From the NCBI GenBank assembly GCA_964466185.1, contig CAYXMS010000051.1, forward strand, positions 1 through 5,104: a stretch of DNA of 5,104 nt, written 5' to 3'. The stretch is from CAZTYI01 sp964466185 (GTDB taxonomy: Bacteria > Chlamydiota > Chlamydiia > Chlamydiales > SM23-39). Position 1 is the stretch's first letter, and every line of letters begins with the position of its first letter. A program made the position numbers and the translations under genes. Below are positions 4,236 to 5,104 of this stretch, piece by piece. Below the pieces are notes generated by a model. It was not told the origin of the DNA. It searched no databases and saw nothing but the letters and a program-made list of their open reading frames with translations.

Positions 4236-5104
4236 ATGGAAAGATTAGAAGATAAAGTTGAAAAAATAAAAAAATTTAATGATAATTTTATGTTAGTTAC
4301 ATTTAATAATGGATTTAAAGTAGCTTATGAAAACCAGATAAAACCTCAAAATGTCCGATATAAACTTCTTCTTATAGATTTTCTTAATGAAACATATTTA
4401 AGACATGCTAAAACTAAAGATATTAATACGCATGAACCACCAATAATGAAAGAGGTAACAAAAGATGATTTTTGGCGAGGATATGATGATTTTTCTGAAC
4501 AAAATTTTGAATTGTTAACAGATTATTGTTTTAAAAATGGACCATATGTTGAAAATTTTAATAAAACAGCTGGAAACTTTCTTGAAAAATTAGCAGAAGA
4601 CTTAATTTTAGAAAAAGTAACATCTAGAGATTGGAAAAAGCTAAAACAAAATTATATTCATGGGATGTGGCACTATTTAATTCAAGAAGGAATAGAAAAA
4701 AACATAACAAATATATCAAGCCTTTCAAAAAATATGATAAAAGAAATTATTTTTCCACAAGAATTCCTAAAATCTGTTTGGAAATTTGATGAAACTAAAA
4801 TATACAAAGAAAATAGAGGCAAAGACCCAGCAATTATTTTTAAAGAAGATAATATGGACTTATTTTTAGATGATGAAACAAAAATGAAACAAGTTAAACC
4901 AAATAAATGTTCATTTCTCGAAATTATTTTTCCTAATAGAATTGATTTGAATTTTTTTGGAATAAGCAATCTTGAAAAAATGTCTAAGTATAATAACTCC
5001 AAATATTTTATTCGTCCAAAACAAGAATTAATTGATCAAGTTTATGCATTAAATAATAGAAAACAAGAAGCATTAAAACAATGGAACAATTTTGAACAAG
5101 AATT
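4236..5104 (+). CDS. Hypothetical protein of unknown function, partial at 3' end
   Basis: The frame is open from ATG 4236 to the right edge, 289 complete codons, beginning MERLEDKVEKIKKFNDNF. I do not recognise the family. The protein is rich in Lys, Asn, Phe, Glu and Ile, has no signal peptide or membrane helix, and so is probably cytoplasmic. A predicted N-terminal beta-rich patch (NFMLVTFNNGFKVAYEN) is followed by helical stretches. There are clusters of aromatic residues: FWRGYDDF (~residues 80-87), DWKKL (~132-136) and YIHGMWHYLIQEG (~140-152). The start is chosen from the TATA spacing of a leaderless promoter. Codon choice is extremely A/T-biased, visibly more than the transposase. The position beside a transposase and an IS605-like hairpin suggests accessory DNA. 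It is open through the whole window with no frame disruption, so it is likely a real gene. Confidence 0.75.
   Translation, partial: MERLEDKVEKIKKFNDNFMLVTFNNGFKVAYENQIKPQNVRYKLLLIDFLNETYLRHAKTKDINTHEPPIMKEVTKDDFWRGYDDFSEQNFELLTDYCFKNGPYVENFNKTAGNFLEKLAEDLILEKVTSRDWKKLKQNYIHGMWHYLIQEGIEKNITNISSLSKNMIKEIIFPQEFLKSVWKFDETKIYKENRGKDPAIIFKEDNMDLFLDDETKMKQVKPNKCSFLEIIFPNRIDLNFFGISNLEKMSKYNNSKYFIRPKQELIDQVYALNNRKQEALKQWNNFEQE

Noticed and set aside
4682..5002. 106-codon minus-strand open frame
   Set aside because: It is antisense to the long open frame from 4236, which has a proper promoter and start.
1..5104. CRISPR array, rRNA or tRNA genes
   Set aside because: No regularly spaced identical repeats with unique spacers and no rRNA or tRNA-like segments were seen on either strand.

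Overview
The window looks like a piece of an AT-rich archaeal genome, most likely a small-genome DPANN-type lineage (Woesearchaeota/Pacearchaeota-like) from a metagenome assembly. This is inferred from archaeal promoters (A-rich BRE followed by TTTATATATT), a mixture of GGTG/GGAGG Shine-Dalgarno sites and one apparently leaderless gene, archaeal-type HEPN and winged-helix proteins, and a 10-N scaffold gap. No ribosomal or other phylogenetic marker is present, so the lineage is a guess.

Left half (1-2323, all minus strand): a compact four-gene cluster, read from right to left. (1) A small winged-helix DNA-binding protein, interrupted by the N gap and an apparently misjoined or inserted ~49-nt segment. 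(2) A protein fusing a winged-helix domain to a minimal nucleotidyltransferase (MNT). (3) A HEPN-domain protein whose start overlaps gene 2 by 14 nt. (4) A membrane-anchored, sequon-rich protein with an FGE-sulfatase (SUMF1-like, C-type-lectin-fold) domain, starting 5 nt after gene 3 and running off the left edge. Genes 2 and 3 form an MNT-HEPN pair of the kind known as toxin-antitoxin modules. Gene 4 is out of frame by one base at an 11-base G tract near its 5' end. This is either a sequencing error or an on/off phase-variation switch.

Middle (2324-2513): a divergent intergenic region with archaeal promoter elements, repeated ATTAGT boxes (possible operator) and a GC-rich 9-bp hairpin just before the transposase start. 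From 2514 to 3881 (plus strand) lies an apparently intact IS4-like DDE transposase with an N-terminal zinc ribbon. Convincing terminal inverted repeats were not found.

Right part (3882-4235): no intact gene. It holds a 39-codon open remnant and a nested palindrome at 4147-4188 that resembles the right-end hairpin of IS200/IS605 (TnpB/omega-RNA) elements. This abuts the promoter of the last gene. From 4236 to the right edge (plus strand) is a very AT-rich gene of unknown function, cut off after 289 codons.

The most interesting leads are the poly-G tract in a probable surface-protein gene coupled to an MNT-HEPN module, the unusual HEPN and MNT motif variants, the solo IS605-like hairpin, and the repairable break in the regulator gene.
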